DNA from: Sulfitobacter sp. THAF37
GTDB lineage: Bacteria > Pseudomonadota > Alphaproteobacteria > Rhodobacterales > Rhodobacteraceae
Length of the DNA: 64,000 bases
Assembly (NCBI RefSeq): GCF_009363555.1
Contig: NZ_CP045372.1
Coordinates: 2,925,501-2,989,500, forward strand
Reading direction: 5' to 3'
Numbering within the stretch: position 1 is the stretch's first letter; every line of letters begins with the position of its first letter. The notes below the pieces were generated by a model. It was not told the DNA's origin. It made no database searches and saw only the letters and a list, made by a program, of their open reading frames with translations. Below, piece by piece: positions 8,772-16,821 of the stretch. Both the position numbers and the translations under genes were made by a program.

Positions 8772-10418
8772 TCAGCGCGTTTCGGCGCGTTCGCTCTGCA
8801 GGCCGCGGAAGATGCAGAAGCACATCAGCAGCAGCACCAGGGTAAACAGCAACCCGGTTGAGATCACCATGGATTGCAGGGCGGCCAACCCGCCCCCCAG
8901 CAGCAGCGCGATGGCGACAGCGCCTTCGAAGATGCACCAGAACACCCGCTGCGGCAGCGGCGCGTCGATCTTGCCGCCCGCCGTGATCGTGTCGATCACG
9001 AGGCTGCCCGAGTCGGATGAGGTTACGAAGAACACGATCACCAGCACGATGCCGATGAAGGACGTGATCGACGCCAGCGGCAGTTGTCCCAGCATCTGGA
9101 ACAGCTGGCGCGGCAGCTCCGCGTCCTGTGCGCCGGTGAAGCCGTCGGTCAGCACCTGATTGATCGCCGTGCCACCAAAGATCGACATCCAGACCACGCA
9201 CACCATCGACGGGATCAGCAGCACGCAGATGATGAATTCACGCACGGTCCGGCCCCGGCTGACCCGGGCGATGAACATGCCCACGAAAGGCGACCAGCTG
9301 ATCCACCACGCCCAGTAGAAGGCTGTCCAGCCCTGGGAGTAGTTGATGTCTTCCCGGCCAAAGGGGTTGGACAAGGCGGGCAGGTATTCGACATAGGCTT
9401 TCAGGCTGTCCCAGAAGAACGACAGCAGAAAGGCCGTCGGCCCCACCAGCAGCGTGAACAGCGCCAGCAGACCGGCAAGCCCCATGTTGACCTCGGACAG
9501 GACCTTGACCCCGCCATCCAGGCCCCGCACGACCGACACCAGCGCCACGGCGGTGATCGCCGTGATCAGGATGACCTCGGTGGTGTTGCCGATAGGAATG
9601 CCGAAAAGCTCGTTCAGGCCCGCATTCGCCTGCGTCGCGCCGAAGCCCAGCGAGGTGGCCAGACCGAAGAGCGTCGCAAAGACGGCGATGATGTCGATCA
9701 CGTGACCGGGCCAGCCCCAGATACGCTCACCCAAAAGCGGATAGAACGCCGAGCGGATCGTCAGCGGCAAGCCCTTGTTGTAGGTGAAAAGCGCCAGCGC
9801 CAGCGCGACGGTCGCATAGATCGCCCAAGGGTGCAGGGCCCAGTGATAGATCGTGGCAGCCATCCCGAGCCGTACGGAACCCGGTTCATCCCCGGTGGCG
9901 GCCCCCAGCGGTGCCCAGTCCGTGCGCAGCCCGTCCTCTCCGATGGCGGTTTCGCCGAATGAGGTCGAGAAATGGGTCAGCGGTTCGGATACGCCGTAGA
10001 ACATCAGCCCGATGCCCATACCGGCTGCAAACAGCATCGCAAACCAGCCAAGGTACGTATAGTCGGGCGCCGCATCGACCCCGCCCAGCCGCACGGACCC
10101 GAAGGGCGTGACGATCAGCAAGAGCGCAAAGATGACCACAAGGTCGGCGGCCCCGATCAGGAACCAGTCAAAGTTCTTGGTGGTGAAATCGAACATCGCG
10201 GAAAAGGCACCGGACGCCTGTTCGGGCAAGGCCAGCGTGTAGAAAACGAACGCGATGATCGCGACAGCCGAGACCGCGAAAACCGGGTTGTGAATGTCGA
10301 AATACAGACGACCGAAAGAGCCGTCGATATTGTCCTGTCCAATCTCGTAGTCCGTTTCGATGACGTCTGACGCGCCGTCGGGCTCGGGTATGCCCTGGTT
10401 TGTGGTTTCATCAACCAT
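8772..10418 (-). CDS. BCCT-family betaine/choline/carnitine transporter
   Basis: Secondary transporter of 548 residues with about twelve membrane helices, predicted to import a quaternary ammonium or sulfonium compound. The glycine-rich helix reads GMGIGLMFYGVSEP, like sodium-coupled BetP. The aromatic substrate-box helix reads FYWAWWISWSPF with all three tryptophans, followed by ARVSRGRT. The acidic hydrophilic N-terminus is about 50 residues. AGGGGG lies before the ATG. It is in tandem, 119 bp downstream of a second BCCT gene. Substrate (glycine betaine, choline or DMSP) cannot be decided from sequence. Confidence 0.93.
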   Translation of the reverse strand: MVDETTNQGIPEPDGASDVIETDYEIGQDNIDGSFGRLYFDIHNPVFAVSAVAIIAFVFYTLALPEQASGAFSAMFDFTTKNFDWFLIGAADLVVIFALLLIVTPFGSVRLGGVDAAPDYTYLGWFAMLFAAGMGIGLMFYGVSEPLTHFSTSFGETAIGEDGLRTDWAPLGAATGDEPGSVRLGMAATIYHWALHPWAIYATVALALALFTYNKGLPLTIRSAFYPLLGERIWGWPGHVIDIIAVFATLFGLATSLGFGATQANAGLNELFGIPIGNTTEVILITAITAVALVSVVRGLDGGVKVLSEVNMGLAGLLALFTLLVGPTAFLLSFFWDSLKAYVEYLPALSNPFGREDINYSQGWTAFYWAWWISWSPFVGMFIARVSRGRTVREFIICVLLIPSMVCVVWMSIFGGTAINQVLTDGFTGAQDAELPRQLFQMLGQLPLASITSFIGIVLVIVFFVTSSDSGSLVIDTITAGGKIDAPLPQRVFWCIFEGAVAIALLLGGGLAALQSMVISTGLLFTLVLLLMCFCIFRGLQSERAETR

Positions 10419-10537
10419 CTTAGTCCCCCTTCTTTTTGGTTTGAACCAGGAGACCTATCAGGTGAGGCACTGAAGGCAACCCGGTAGCGGCAGAACGGGC
10501 CGGACGATTTGTCAGGCCCGCCCTTGTTTTCAAAAGC

Positions 10538-12202
10538 TTATTCCGCCGGGGTTGCGCCCACATCCTCGGAATAGGCGTTCACGCCCGACGCCATCCGCTT
10601 GCCGTCGTTGAAGATCGCCTTGATCAAAGAGACCGCCATCAGCACCATCACCAACGAGAACGGCAATGCCCCGATGACCATGGCCGTCTGAATGGCGCCG
10701 ATCCCGCCGATCAGCAACAGCGCCGCCACGACAGCCCCCAGCGCGACACCCCAGAAGATGATGTGGGGCCGTGCCTTGGGGCCTTCGTCGCCCGCGGCAT
10801 TGATGGTGTTGACGATCAGCACCGCAGAGTCCGCAGAGGTGACGAGATAGGTCATCAGCAGGATCACGATAATCACCGCCATCAGCCAGCCCAGCACGCC
10901 ACTGCCCAGAAGAATGTCGGTCATGGCAAAGATCTTGCCGCCGTCGGTGGCCTCGAAGATGCGGCCCCCCGCCTCGCCGGTCAGCTCCAGGTCGATGGCC
11001 GTGCCGCCTGCCCAGGCAAACCAGACAAAGCACATCAGCGCGGGCACAAGCACTGCGCCCAGCACGAACTCCCGGATCGTGCGGCCCCGGCTGATGCGCG
11101 CCAGGAACAGGCCCACGAAGGGCGCAAAGGCCACCCACCACGCCCAGTAGAAGACCGTCCAGGACCCCTGCCAACCGGCCAGATCCTGATCCACCGGATT
11201 TTCTCCGCCGTAGATGGTGAACATCATGCCGGGCAGCGCGATCACGTATTCCCAGATTCCGACAAAGAAGGTGTAGAAACCGAAGAAGGTCGCGCCGAAG
11301 AGCATGAGGAAGCCGAGCAGGAAGATGGAAAGCGCCATGTTGATGTTCGACAGCCACTTGATGCCCTTGCCCACACCCGAAAGCGCCGACAGGGTCGATG
11401 CCCCCATGATCACCACGATGGAGAAGATGATCCCGAGGGAGGAAGGCTGTCCTTCCGCGTCGATCAGCCAGTCACCGATGCCGATGCGCGCCAGACCATC
11501 CACGAACTGATTGACGCCGAAACCCAGCGTCTGCGCCACGCCTAGGATCGTCGCGACCACCGCGACGATGTCTATGATGTGACCGAATGGCCCTGACAGC
11601 GACTTGCCGAACAGCGGCGTCAGCGACGACCGGATGGTCAGCGGCAACCCCCGCCGATACGCAAAATAGCCCAGGCCCAGACCGGCAATCGCGTAGGACG
11701 ACCAGGCGGTGAAACCCCAGTGCAGATAGGACCACTTGTAGGCGTTGAGAATGTTGTCCTCGCCCTTGCCCGATGCAAAGCCCTGGATCACGTCCGGGTT
11801 ATTGCCAAAGTGATAGATCGGCTCCGCCACGGCCCAGGTCAGCATCCCGACACCGATCCCGGCGCCGAACATCATGGAGAACCACGAAAAGTTGCCGAAT
11901 TCGGGCTTGTCATCGGGCAGCCCCATCTTGAGCTTGCCCGCCGCCGGCCAGACCGCCAGCACGATGCAGGTGATCACGAACAGCGCCATCACCCAGACAT
12001 ACCAGGTGGCAAAGTTGGTCAGGATGAAGCCGTTGAATTCCGACAGGACACGGCCAGCCTGCTCGGGAAAGGCGACGGCCCAAATCACGAGCAGACCAAT
12101 GATGATCTTGGCCGTGATGGTCACATCAATACTGAAACCCCGATAAAAACCGCTGTCGGCGGTCTTGATCGGCAGTTTCATCAGTGGAGGTTTGAGTGCC
12201 AT
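10538..12202 (-). CDS. BCCT-family transporter, second paralogue
   Basis: Transporter of 554 residues with about twelve membrane helices, clearly homologous to its neighbour but divergent. The unwound glycine helix reads GAGIGVGMLTWAVAEP. The aromatic-box helix reads FYWAWWVAFAPF, so the third tryptophan of the BetP-type box is phenylalanine and the following serine is alanine. This suggests a different substrate or coupling ion from the downstream copy. Upstream lies a 254-bp region before the HIT gene containing a long inverted repeat. Both copies may share a promoter, but the 119-bp gap and a weak stem (10496-10520) allow separate transcripts. Confidence 0.92.
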   Translation of the reverse strand: MALKPPLMKLPIKTADSGFYRGFSIDVTITAKIIIGLLVIWAVAFPEQAGRVLSEFNGFILTNFATWYVWVMALFVITCIVLAVWPAAGKLKMGLPDDKPEFGNFSWFSMMFGAGIGVGMLTWAVAEPIYHFGNNPDVIQGFASGKGEDNILNAYKWSYLHWGFTAWSSYAIAGLGLGYFAYRRGLPLTIRSSLTPLFGKSLSGPFGHIIDIVAVVATILGVAQTLGFGVNQFVDGLARIGIGDWLIDAEGQPSSLGIIFSIVVIMGASTLSALSGVGKGIKWLSNINMALSIFLLGFLMLFGATFFGFYTFFVGIWEYVIALPGMMFTIYGGENPVDQDLAGWQGSWTVFYWAWWVAFAPFVGLFLARISRGRTIREFVLGAVLVPALMCFVWFAWAGGTAIDLELTGEAGGRIFEATDGGKIFAMTDILLGSGVLGWLMAVIIVILLMTYLVTSADSAVLIVNTINAAGDEGPKARPHIIFWGVALGAVVAALLLIGGIGAIQTAMVIGALPFSLVMVLMAVSLIKAIFNDGKRMASGVNAYSEDVGATPAE

Positions 12203-12325
12203 GAAAATTGTCCCTGTTTTGTTGTTATGCCATCGAGCCTATGGCCCGATGCCGAAACGACAAAGCAAAAGAATCAATGTTATTTCAAATCCTTGGCACT
12301 CATGGTCGATGACCCGGTGCCCGGG

Positions 12326-12366
12326 CCACCGGCAAATGCGGCTATTTTCGGCGCATTTGCCGGTGG
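12326..12366. repeat. Perfect 15-bp inverted repeat in the HIT-BCCT intergenic region
   Basis: CCACCGGCAAATGCG at 12326-12340 and its exact reverse complement at 12352-12366 flank an 11-base AT-richer loop. It has no adjoining T-run on either strand, so it is not a textbook terminator. It lies downstream of the HIT gene and 124 bp upstream of the BCCT start. It could be a transcript-end structure or a protein-binding palindrome. Confidence 0.7.
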
Positions 12367-12456
12367 TGCGACGGCCCATGCACGCTGCCGCGATGGCGCT
12401 CAAGGTCGCCGGATGGTCGGTATCGGCCTACGATTCGCGGCCCCTGGAGCGCGGCG

Positions 12457-12876
12457 TCAGCTCAGCGCCGCCGCGATCCGCTCTGCGTTGGCCTTGATCT
12501 GATCCATGTCGCCCTGCTGCCCCGGCGGGCGCATCTGCACGCCCTCGTGGCGGGGATGGATATGGAAATGAAGGTGAAAGACCTCCTGCCCGCCTGCCGC
12601 TTCGCTGAATTGCTGAAGCGTGATGCCATCGGCGTCAAAGGCCTTTTTGGCCGCGTTCGCCACCTTGCTGACCGTGGCCATGCAGGCGGCAAGCTGTGCG
12701 GGTGTCGCATCCAGGATGTTGCGGCAGGGCGTCTTGGGGATCACCAGACAATGCCCGTCCGTGCGCGGCATGATGTCCATGAAACACAAGGTTTCGTCGT
12801 CTTCGAAGACCTTGAAGCTGGGGATCTCTCCGCGCAGGATCTTGGCAAAGATATTGTCGTCGTCATAGGCGGTCAT
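12457..12876 (-). CDS. HIT-family nucleotide-binding protein
   Basis: Protein of 139 residues of the histidine-triad hydrolase family, which act on nucleoside phosphoramidates or dinucleoside polyphosphates. The triad is FHLHFHIHPR (about 99-108), with the catalytic histidine in HFHIH. The N-terminal part has FAKILRGEIP and a conserved MPRTDGHCLVIPK strand, typical of the Hint branch. It is a stand-alone gene with a start close to the upstream intergenic region. The exact substrate is unknown. Confidence 0.92.
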   Translation of the reverse strand: MTAYDDDNIFAKILRGEIPSFKVFEDDETLCFMDIMPRTDGHCLVIPKTPCRNILDATPAQLAACMATVSKVANAAKKAFDADGITLQQFSEAAGGQEVFHLHFHIHPRHEGVQMRPPGQQGDMDQIKANAERIAAALS

Positions 12877-12915
12877 TCTGGCACTCCTTGAATTGCCTGA
12901 TTGATAGGCCAGTGC

Positions 12916-13395
12916 TCAGGGCAAGCGCAAGCGCCGCTCCGCCAACCGCAGCAGCGCCCGGGAATAGAAGCGGTGCAGCGGCGTGAGCACCCGCGTGATG
13001 GCCCCGAGCGGCCTGTCATCCCGCGCCACGACAGCGGAGCCGAAGGTCAGCCGGGTCGCTCCGCCCTCCTTGGGCGACACGGCGAGCCACGACCGCGTCG
13101 CCCCGGCGCGCAACAGTATCTGCCCCTCGCCCCGATCCTCGACCCGCCAGGCGGCAAAACTGTCGGCGCCCTCGGCCAGTGCGGCAACCTCGCGGTCCGT
13201 GATCCGGCGGCGCAGGGCGACCGACAGCACCAACCGCTCCAGCCGGAACAGCCATGTGGTGTAGAATGCCGTGATGAATGCGTGCAGATCGACCTCGAAG
13301 GGCGACATCACCTCAAAGGCATCGGTGTAGGTTGCCCCCTGCCCGACATACCGCTGCAACAGCGCGTCTTTCGGCACGGATACGGCACGCGCCAT
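12916..13395 (-). CDS. Uncharacterised protein, possibly DUF2867-like
   Basis: Protein of 159 residues from the ATG at 13395; a GTG immediately before it is an alternative. There are no membrane helices or signal peptide. Features are an early YTDAFEV segment, an FITAFYTTWLFRLER helix, and a later SWLAVSPKEGGATRLTFGS strand pair. The general pattern (aromatic helix, then beta strands ending in FGSAVV) recalls DUF2867 or polyketide cyclase-type folds, but the resemblance is weak. The C-terminus is very arginine-rich. It is 40 bp upstream of the HIT gene on the same strand. Function is not recognised. Confidence 0.6.
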   Translation of the reverse strand: MARAVSVPKDALLQRYVGQGATYTDAFEVMSPFEVDLHAFITAFYTTWLFRLERLVLSVALRRRITDREVAALAEGADSFAAWRVEDRGEGQILLRAGATRSWLAVSPKEGGATRLTFGSAVVARDDRPLGAITRVLTPLHRFYSRALLRLAERRLRLP

Positions 13396-13489
13396 CACGG
13401 TCTTGTCACCGCGACCAGGGCGGTATCCCCAAAGGGGGCAGCGGTTGGTGCCCGCCGGCCCTCACTGACACCACGCCCGACCAACAGCT

Positions 13490-13527
13490 CCGGCACCCGT
13501 TGCGGGGTGCCGGTACGCCGCAACGGG
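13490..13527 (-). other. Two mutually exclusive hairpins in the acuI 3' region
   Basis: CCGGCACCC (13490-13498) pairs perfectly with 13505-13513, and CCCGTTGCGG (13496-13505) pairs perfectly with 13518-13527. The two stems share bases, so only one can form at a time. No T-run follows. The element lies 23-60 bp past the acuI stop codon on its transcript. Confidence 0.55.
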
Positions 13528-13549
13528 CATGGCCGGTCCTTGGCATGGC

Positions 13550-14533
13550 TCAGGCGTTGACGTCCACGACGACGCGGCCCTTGACCTGCCCGTTGAGGAT
13601 ATCCGCGCCCAGTTTCGGCAGATCGTCCAGCGTCGCGGGCTGTACCATTGCCTCCAGCTTGTCCATCGGCAGGTCCTTGGCGATGCGCTGCCAGGCGCGG
13701 AGGCGATTGTCATAGGGCTGCATCACGCTGTCGATGCCCAACAGGTTCACTCCCCGCAGCAGGAAGGGAATCACCGTGGCGGGCAAGGCGGCACCACCCG
13801 CCAGCCCGACGGCGGCAACCGAGGCGCCGTATTCCATCTGACCCAGCACGCGCGCCAGCATGGCACCGCCCACGGCGTCCACGCAGCCGCCCCATGTTTC
13901 GCCTTCAAGCGGCCGCTTGGTTGTCTCGTTGATCTCTTCGCGCGGGACGATCCGGCTGGCGCCGAGGCTTTTCAGGTAGTCCTCCGTCTCGGGGCGTCCG
14001 GTAACGCCTGCCACCTCATGGCCGAGATTGGCCAGGATCGCCGTCGCAACCGACCCGACGCCGCCCGCCGCACCGGTGACGAGCACGGGGCCTTTCTTGA
14101 TCCCGTGATCCTCCAGCGCCATGACCGCCAGCATCGCGGTGAACCCGGCGGTGCCCACGGCCATTGCCTGGCGGGTGTCCAGCCCCTCGGGCAGTGGTAC
14201 CAGCCAATCGGCCTTGACCCGCGCCTTTTGCGCATAGCCGCCCCAATGCGCCTCGCCCACGCGCCAGCCGGTCAGCACGACCTTGTCGCCGGGTTTGTAG
14301 CGGTCGTCGTCCGACGCCTCGACCGTGCCGGCAAAGTCGATCCCCGGTACATGCGGATAATTCCGCACCAGCCCGCCGCCCGGTCCGACGCACAGGCCGT
14401 CCTTGTAATTGACCGTGGAATATTCCACCGCAACCGTCACATCACCCTCGGGCAGATCGTCAATGCCGATCTGCTCTACCGCGGCAGAGGTCTTGCCCTC
14501 GTCGTCCTTGTTCACAATGAGTGCGTTGAACAT
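13550..14533 (-). CDS. acuI: Acryloyl-CoA reductase-like medium-chain oxidoreductase (AcuI/YhdH family)
   Basis: NADPH-dependent reductase of 327 residues in the quinone-oxidoreductase branch of the MDR superfamily, without the zinc-binding cysteines. An N-terminal GroES-like domain has STVNYKDGL and VPGIDFAGTV, and the Rossmann nucleotide loop is VTGAAGGVGSVA (about 152-163). In roseobacters the AcuI branch reduces acryloyl-CoA from DMSP breakdown and from propionate-linked C3 metabolism, which is family knowledge. No ddd or dmd gene is adjacent, so the DMSP role is inference. GGAAGAGAT precedes the ATG. A pair of alternative hairpins follows the gene. Confidence 0.85.
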   Translation of the reverse strand: MFNALIVNKDDEGKTSAAVEQIGIDDLPEGDVTVAVEYSTVNYKDGLCVGPGGGLVRNYPHVPGIDFAGTVEASDDDRYKPGDKVVLTGWRVGEAHWGGYAQKARVKADWLVPLPEGLDTRQAMAVGTAGFTAMLAVMALEDHGIKKGPVLVTGAAGGVGSVATAILANLGHEVAGVTGRPETEDYLKSLGASRIVPREEINETTKRPLEGETWGGCVDAVGGAMLARVLGQMEYGASVAAVGLAGGAALPATVIPFLLRGVNLLGIDSVMQPYDNRLRAWQRIAKDLPMDKLEAMVQPATLDDLPKLGADILNGQVKGRVVVDVNA

Positions 14534-14721
14534 ATCTCTTCCTTCCCGGGCGCTTCGCCCTGTTGCGGCCAGATCCCTCCGGCGGCGGTCATTTCAGAAA
14601 CCGCGGCGTAAAGCCCAAAGTTTCGCTGTTTCGGATCCGCCGCAGCCTGGGACCGGGGCGGGTGATTGCCTCTTGCATCTCATCCGCCGCGTCAGAGCGC
14701 AAGGGATTGTATGCAATCTGT

Positions 14722-15231
14722 TCATGCATCTTCCGGCATGAAGCCCAGGTCGCTGACCGGGGCCGCCTGCCCGCCCGCCGTCAGCATGGCATGGACCTGC
14801 CCCCGGTGATGGGTCTGGTGATTGAACATATGCACCACGCAGAGCGCCTTGTTCGAGGTCACATGCGCTTTCTTGATGCCCGAATACCAGGTGAACGCGC
14901 CCATAAGGTCAATGTTCGACAAAGTCTCAGACCAGATGCGGATGCGACCGTCCATGCGGAACCGCGCCGCCTCCCAGTCGCCTGTGGTCTCGGTAAACGT
15001 GGTGGATTGATCCGCCCCGGTCTTTGGCGCCGGAATGTCGTCGCAGAAACGGCTCAACCACATGGTATCCCCCCACAGCAGGTGGTTCAGCGTGCCGCGG
15101 ATGCTGCTGAAGAAGGCCCCGTGATCATGGTCGAGCGCCGCATCGTCCATGTCTTTGACAATGTCCATGATCTGCCGGTTCTGCCAGGCGTTATAACGCG
15201 CCATCATCTGTACATAGCCTGTGTCGATCAC
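14722..15231 (-). CDS. DinB-family protein
   Basis: Protein of 169 residues, a four-helix-bundle metal-binding protein of the DinB/YfiT group. The three expected histidines appear as NHLLWGD (first) and FNHQTHHRGQ (second and third). Members include thiol-dependent S-transferases, but most are uncharacterised. The start ATG overlaps the stop of the DUF1326 gene by four bases, so the two are translationally coupled and the gene is the last member of the DUF2182-DUF1326-DinB operon. Confidence 0.88.
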   Translation of the reverse strand: MIDTGYVQMMARYNAWQNRQIMDIVKDMDDAALDHDHGAFFSSIRGTLNHLLWGDTMWLSRFCDDIPAPKTGADQSTTFTETTGDWEAARFRMDGRIRIWSETLSNIDLMGAFTWYSGIKKAHVTSNKALCVVHMFNHQTHHRGQVHAMLTAGGQAAPVSDLGFMPEDA

Positions 15232-15935
15232 GGTTTGGGGCCTTTCCAGTCTATCGGACAGATCTCTGCCGACATGCCGTCGAAATCCCAGACCCGGCCA
15301 TAATCGCGGACCTTGCTGCGCAGCCCCTTCGCCGCGATGATGTCCGGGCCCATCCAGTATTTGGAGTTGGAAATCATCACCGGGTGCTCCGGATCCTTAC
15401 CCGCCAGCGTCTCGATCTCGCCCTGGATCTTGCGGCCGATCTGGATCGCGCGGCGGTTGCCGTCGCGGGTGATCTGAACCGGCGCGCGTTCCGCCCCGAT
15501 GATCTCGGACACCAGCATGGTGAACAGCCCCGTGGTGCCGCCCGCCTGGCCCGAAAAGATCTGCAGGATGCCGTTGTACGCCTTGCCGCTGGCGCGTTCG
15601 TCCACATAGGCCGCGACCTTCCAGTTGCCCTCGCCCATGCGGCCCGGAATATCGACCAGCAGGCCCACGTTCAGCCCCGACAGATCCTCGCCCTCGTAGT
15701 GGCCTTCGTCGATGGCAATGGCCATCCAGGCGTGGCAATGCCCCTCGGTCGGGGGGTGCGCCCCCAGGCTGACCACGCAGGGACAGAACACCGTGCAGGA
15801 GCAGTTGAGAAACAGCTCTCCCTTGATCGCCCAGTCGGTCGGCGACATCTTGCGCCGCCCCGGATTGGGCATTCGGCTGTCGATGCGCTGCGAGATCGGC
15901 AGGCGGTCCGCCTCCGGTTTTCTGGTGAGGGCCAT
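15228..15935 (-). CDS. DUF1326 domain protein
   Basis: Protein of 235 residues with no membrane helix. The core has a cysteine cluster near the start, LFLNCSCTVFCPC, and a histidine pair in TEGHCHAWMA, which suggests metal binding. This is the hallmark of DUF1326. The chosen ATG at 15935 has a strong GGAGGATAGG immediately upstream; a later ATG at 15848 would start nearer to the domain. It follows the DUF2182 gene by one base and overlaps the DinB gene. DUF1326 and DUF2182 genes are commonly neighbours (family knowledge), and the function of the pair is unknown. Confidence 0.88.
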   Translation of the reverse strand: MALTRKPEADRLPISQRIDSRMPNPGRRKMSPTDWAIKGELFLNCSCTVFCPCVVSLGAHPPTEGHCHAWMAIAIDEGHYEGEDLSGLNVGLLVDIPGRMGEGNWKVAAYVDERASGKAYNGILQIFSGQAGGTTGLFTMLVSEIIGAERAPVQITRDGNRRAIQIGRKIQGEIETLAGKDPEHPVMISNSKYWMGPDIIAAKGLRSKVRDYGRVWDFDGMSAEICPIDWKGPKP

Positions 15936-15936
15936 C

Positions 15937-16737
15937 CTATCCTCCGTGAAGTGTTGTCGTAATCAGAGGCCAGCCCGCCACGGCACCAGCGCCGCAGATC
16001 AGGGCAAACCCCAGGGGTTTCGTCACACGATGTCCGATCTGGGGCAGCTTTTCCAGCACCATGAACAGCGTTGCCAACCCCATCCATGCCAGGTTCATCA
16101 CACCGCCCGCAAAACCCAGCAGCATGAAACCCCAGCAGCATCCGGCGCAGAACGCCCCCAGCCCCAGCCCCATGCGCAGCCCGCCCGCAAAGCCCGTCCG
16201 CCACTGGCCCAGGAAATACATCATCGGGGAATGACAGACACCGTGGCAGATCTCCTTGGTCCGGGTGAACTGGAACAAGCCGACAGCCAGAAGCAGCGCC
16301 GCCGCGAACCAGCGCGACCGGGCGATGCCCAGCATATCGATGACCCCGCCGAACAGCAGTGCCAGCTGCAGCGCGGCGATAGCGGCGGCAAAGACCAGCC
16401 AGACCGCGAAATAGCCCAGCAACACGCCGATCCATCCCGCCCGCGTGCCGTCGGCGCTGACCATCAGATCCTCGTAGCTGCGCAGGGTGGGAACCATGGT
16501 GGGCAGCATCATCGCCGCCATCATCGCCCCCCACATCACGAACAGCGGGCCGAAAGTCGCCATCGGCATGTACATGTCCATGCGCGGGTCCATGCGGCGC
16601 ATCATCTCGCCCATCTCGCCGGGACGGCCCAGCAGGTCGAGGTCCATGTCCATCGCCATGATGTACATCATCGCCCATGCCGCGAGCACCAGGCCAAAGA
16701 AGGCCACCCAGAGTGTCGAGCGCAGGATCGGAGTCAT
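15937..16737 (-). CDS. DUF2182 integral membrane protein
   Basis: Membrane protein of 266 residues from the ATG at 16737, with about six helices. It is rich in methionine in the first extracytoplasmic stretch (MAMDMDLDLL, MMRRMDPRMDMYM) and has cysteine/histidine motifs CHGVCHSPMMYF and FCAGCCWGFM. These features are typical of DUF2182, sometimes described as predicted metal-binding integral membrane proteins. The Met/Cys/His pattern resembles copper-handling proteins, but this is inference. It is the first gene of an operon with DUF1326 and DinB. Confidence 0.88.
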   Translation of the reverse strand: MTPILRSTLWVAFFGLVLAAWAMMYIMAMDMDLDLLGRPGEMGEMMRRMDPRMDMYMPMATFGPLFVMWGAMMAAMMLPTMVPTLRSYEDLMVSADGTRAGWIGVLLGYFAVWLVFAAAIAALQLALLFGGVIDMLGIARSRWFAAALLLAVGLFQFTRTKEICHGVCHSPMMYFLGQWRTGFAGGLRMGLGLGAFCAGCCWGFMLLGFAGGVMNLAWMGLATLFMVLEKLPQIGHRVTKPLGFALICGAGAVAGWPLITTTLHGG

Positions 16738-16821
16738 CGTGTCACCAAGTCGGGTCTTTTCGGGGTTTGTGCCAGACCCGGCACCCGGCGGCAAACCCAA
16801 ACGGCCACCGCCGGTGTGGGG

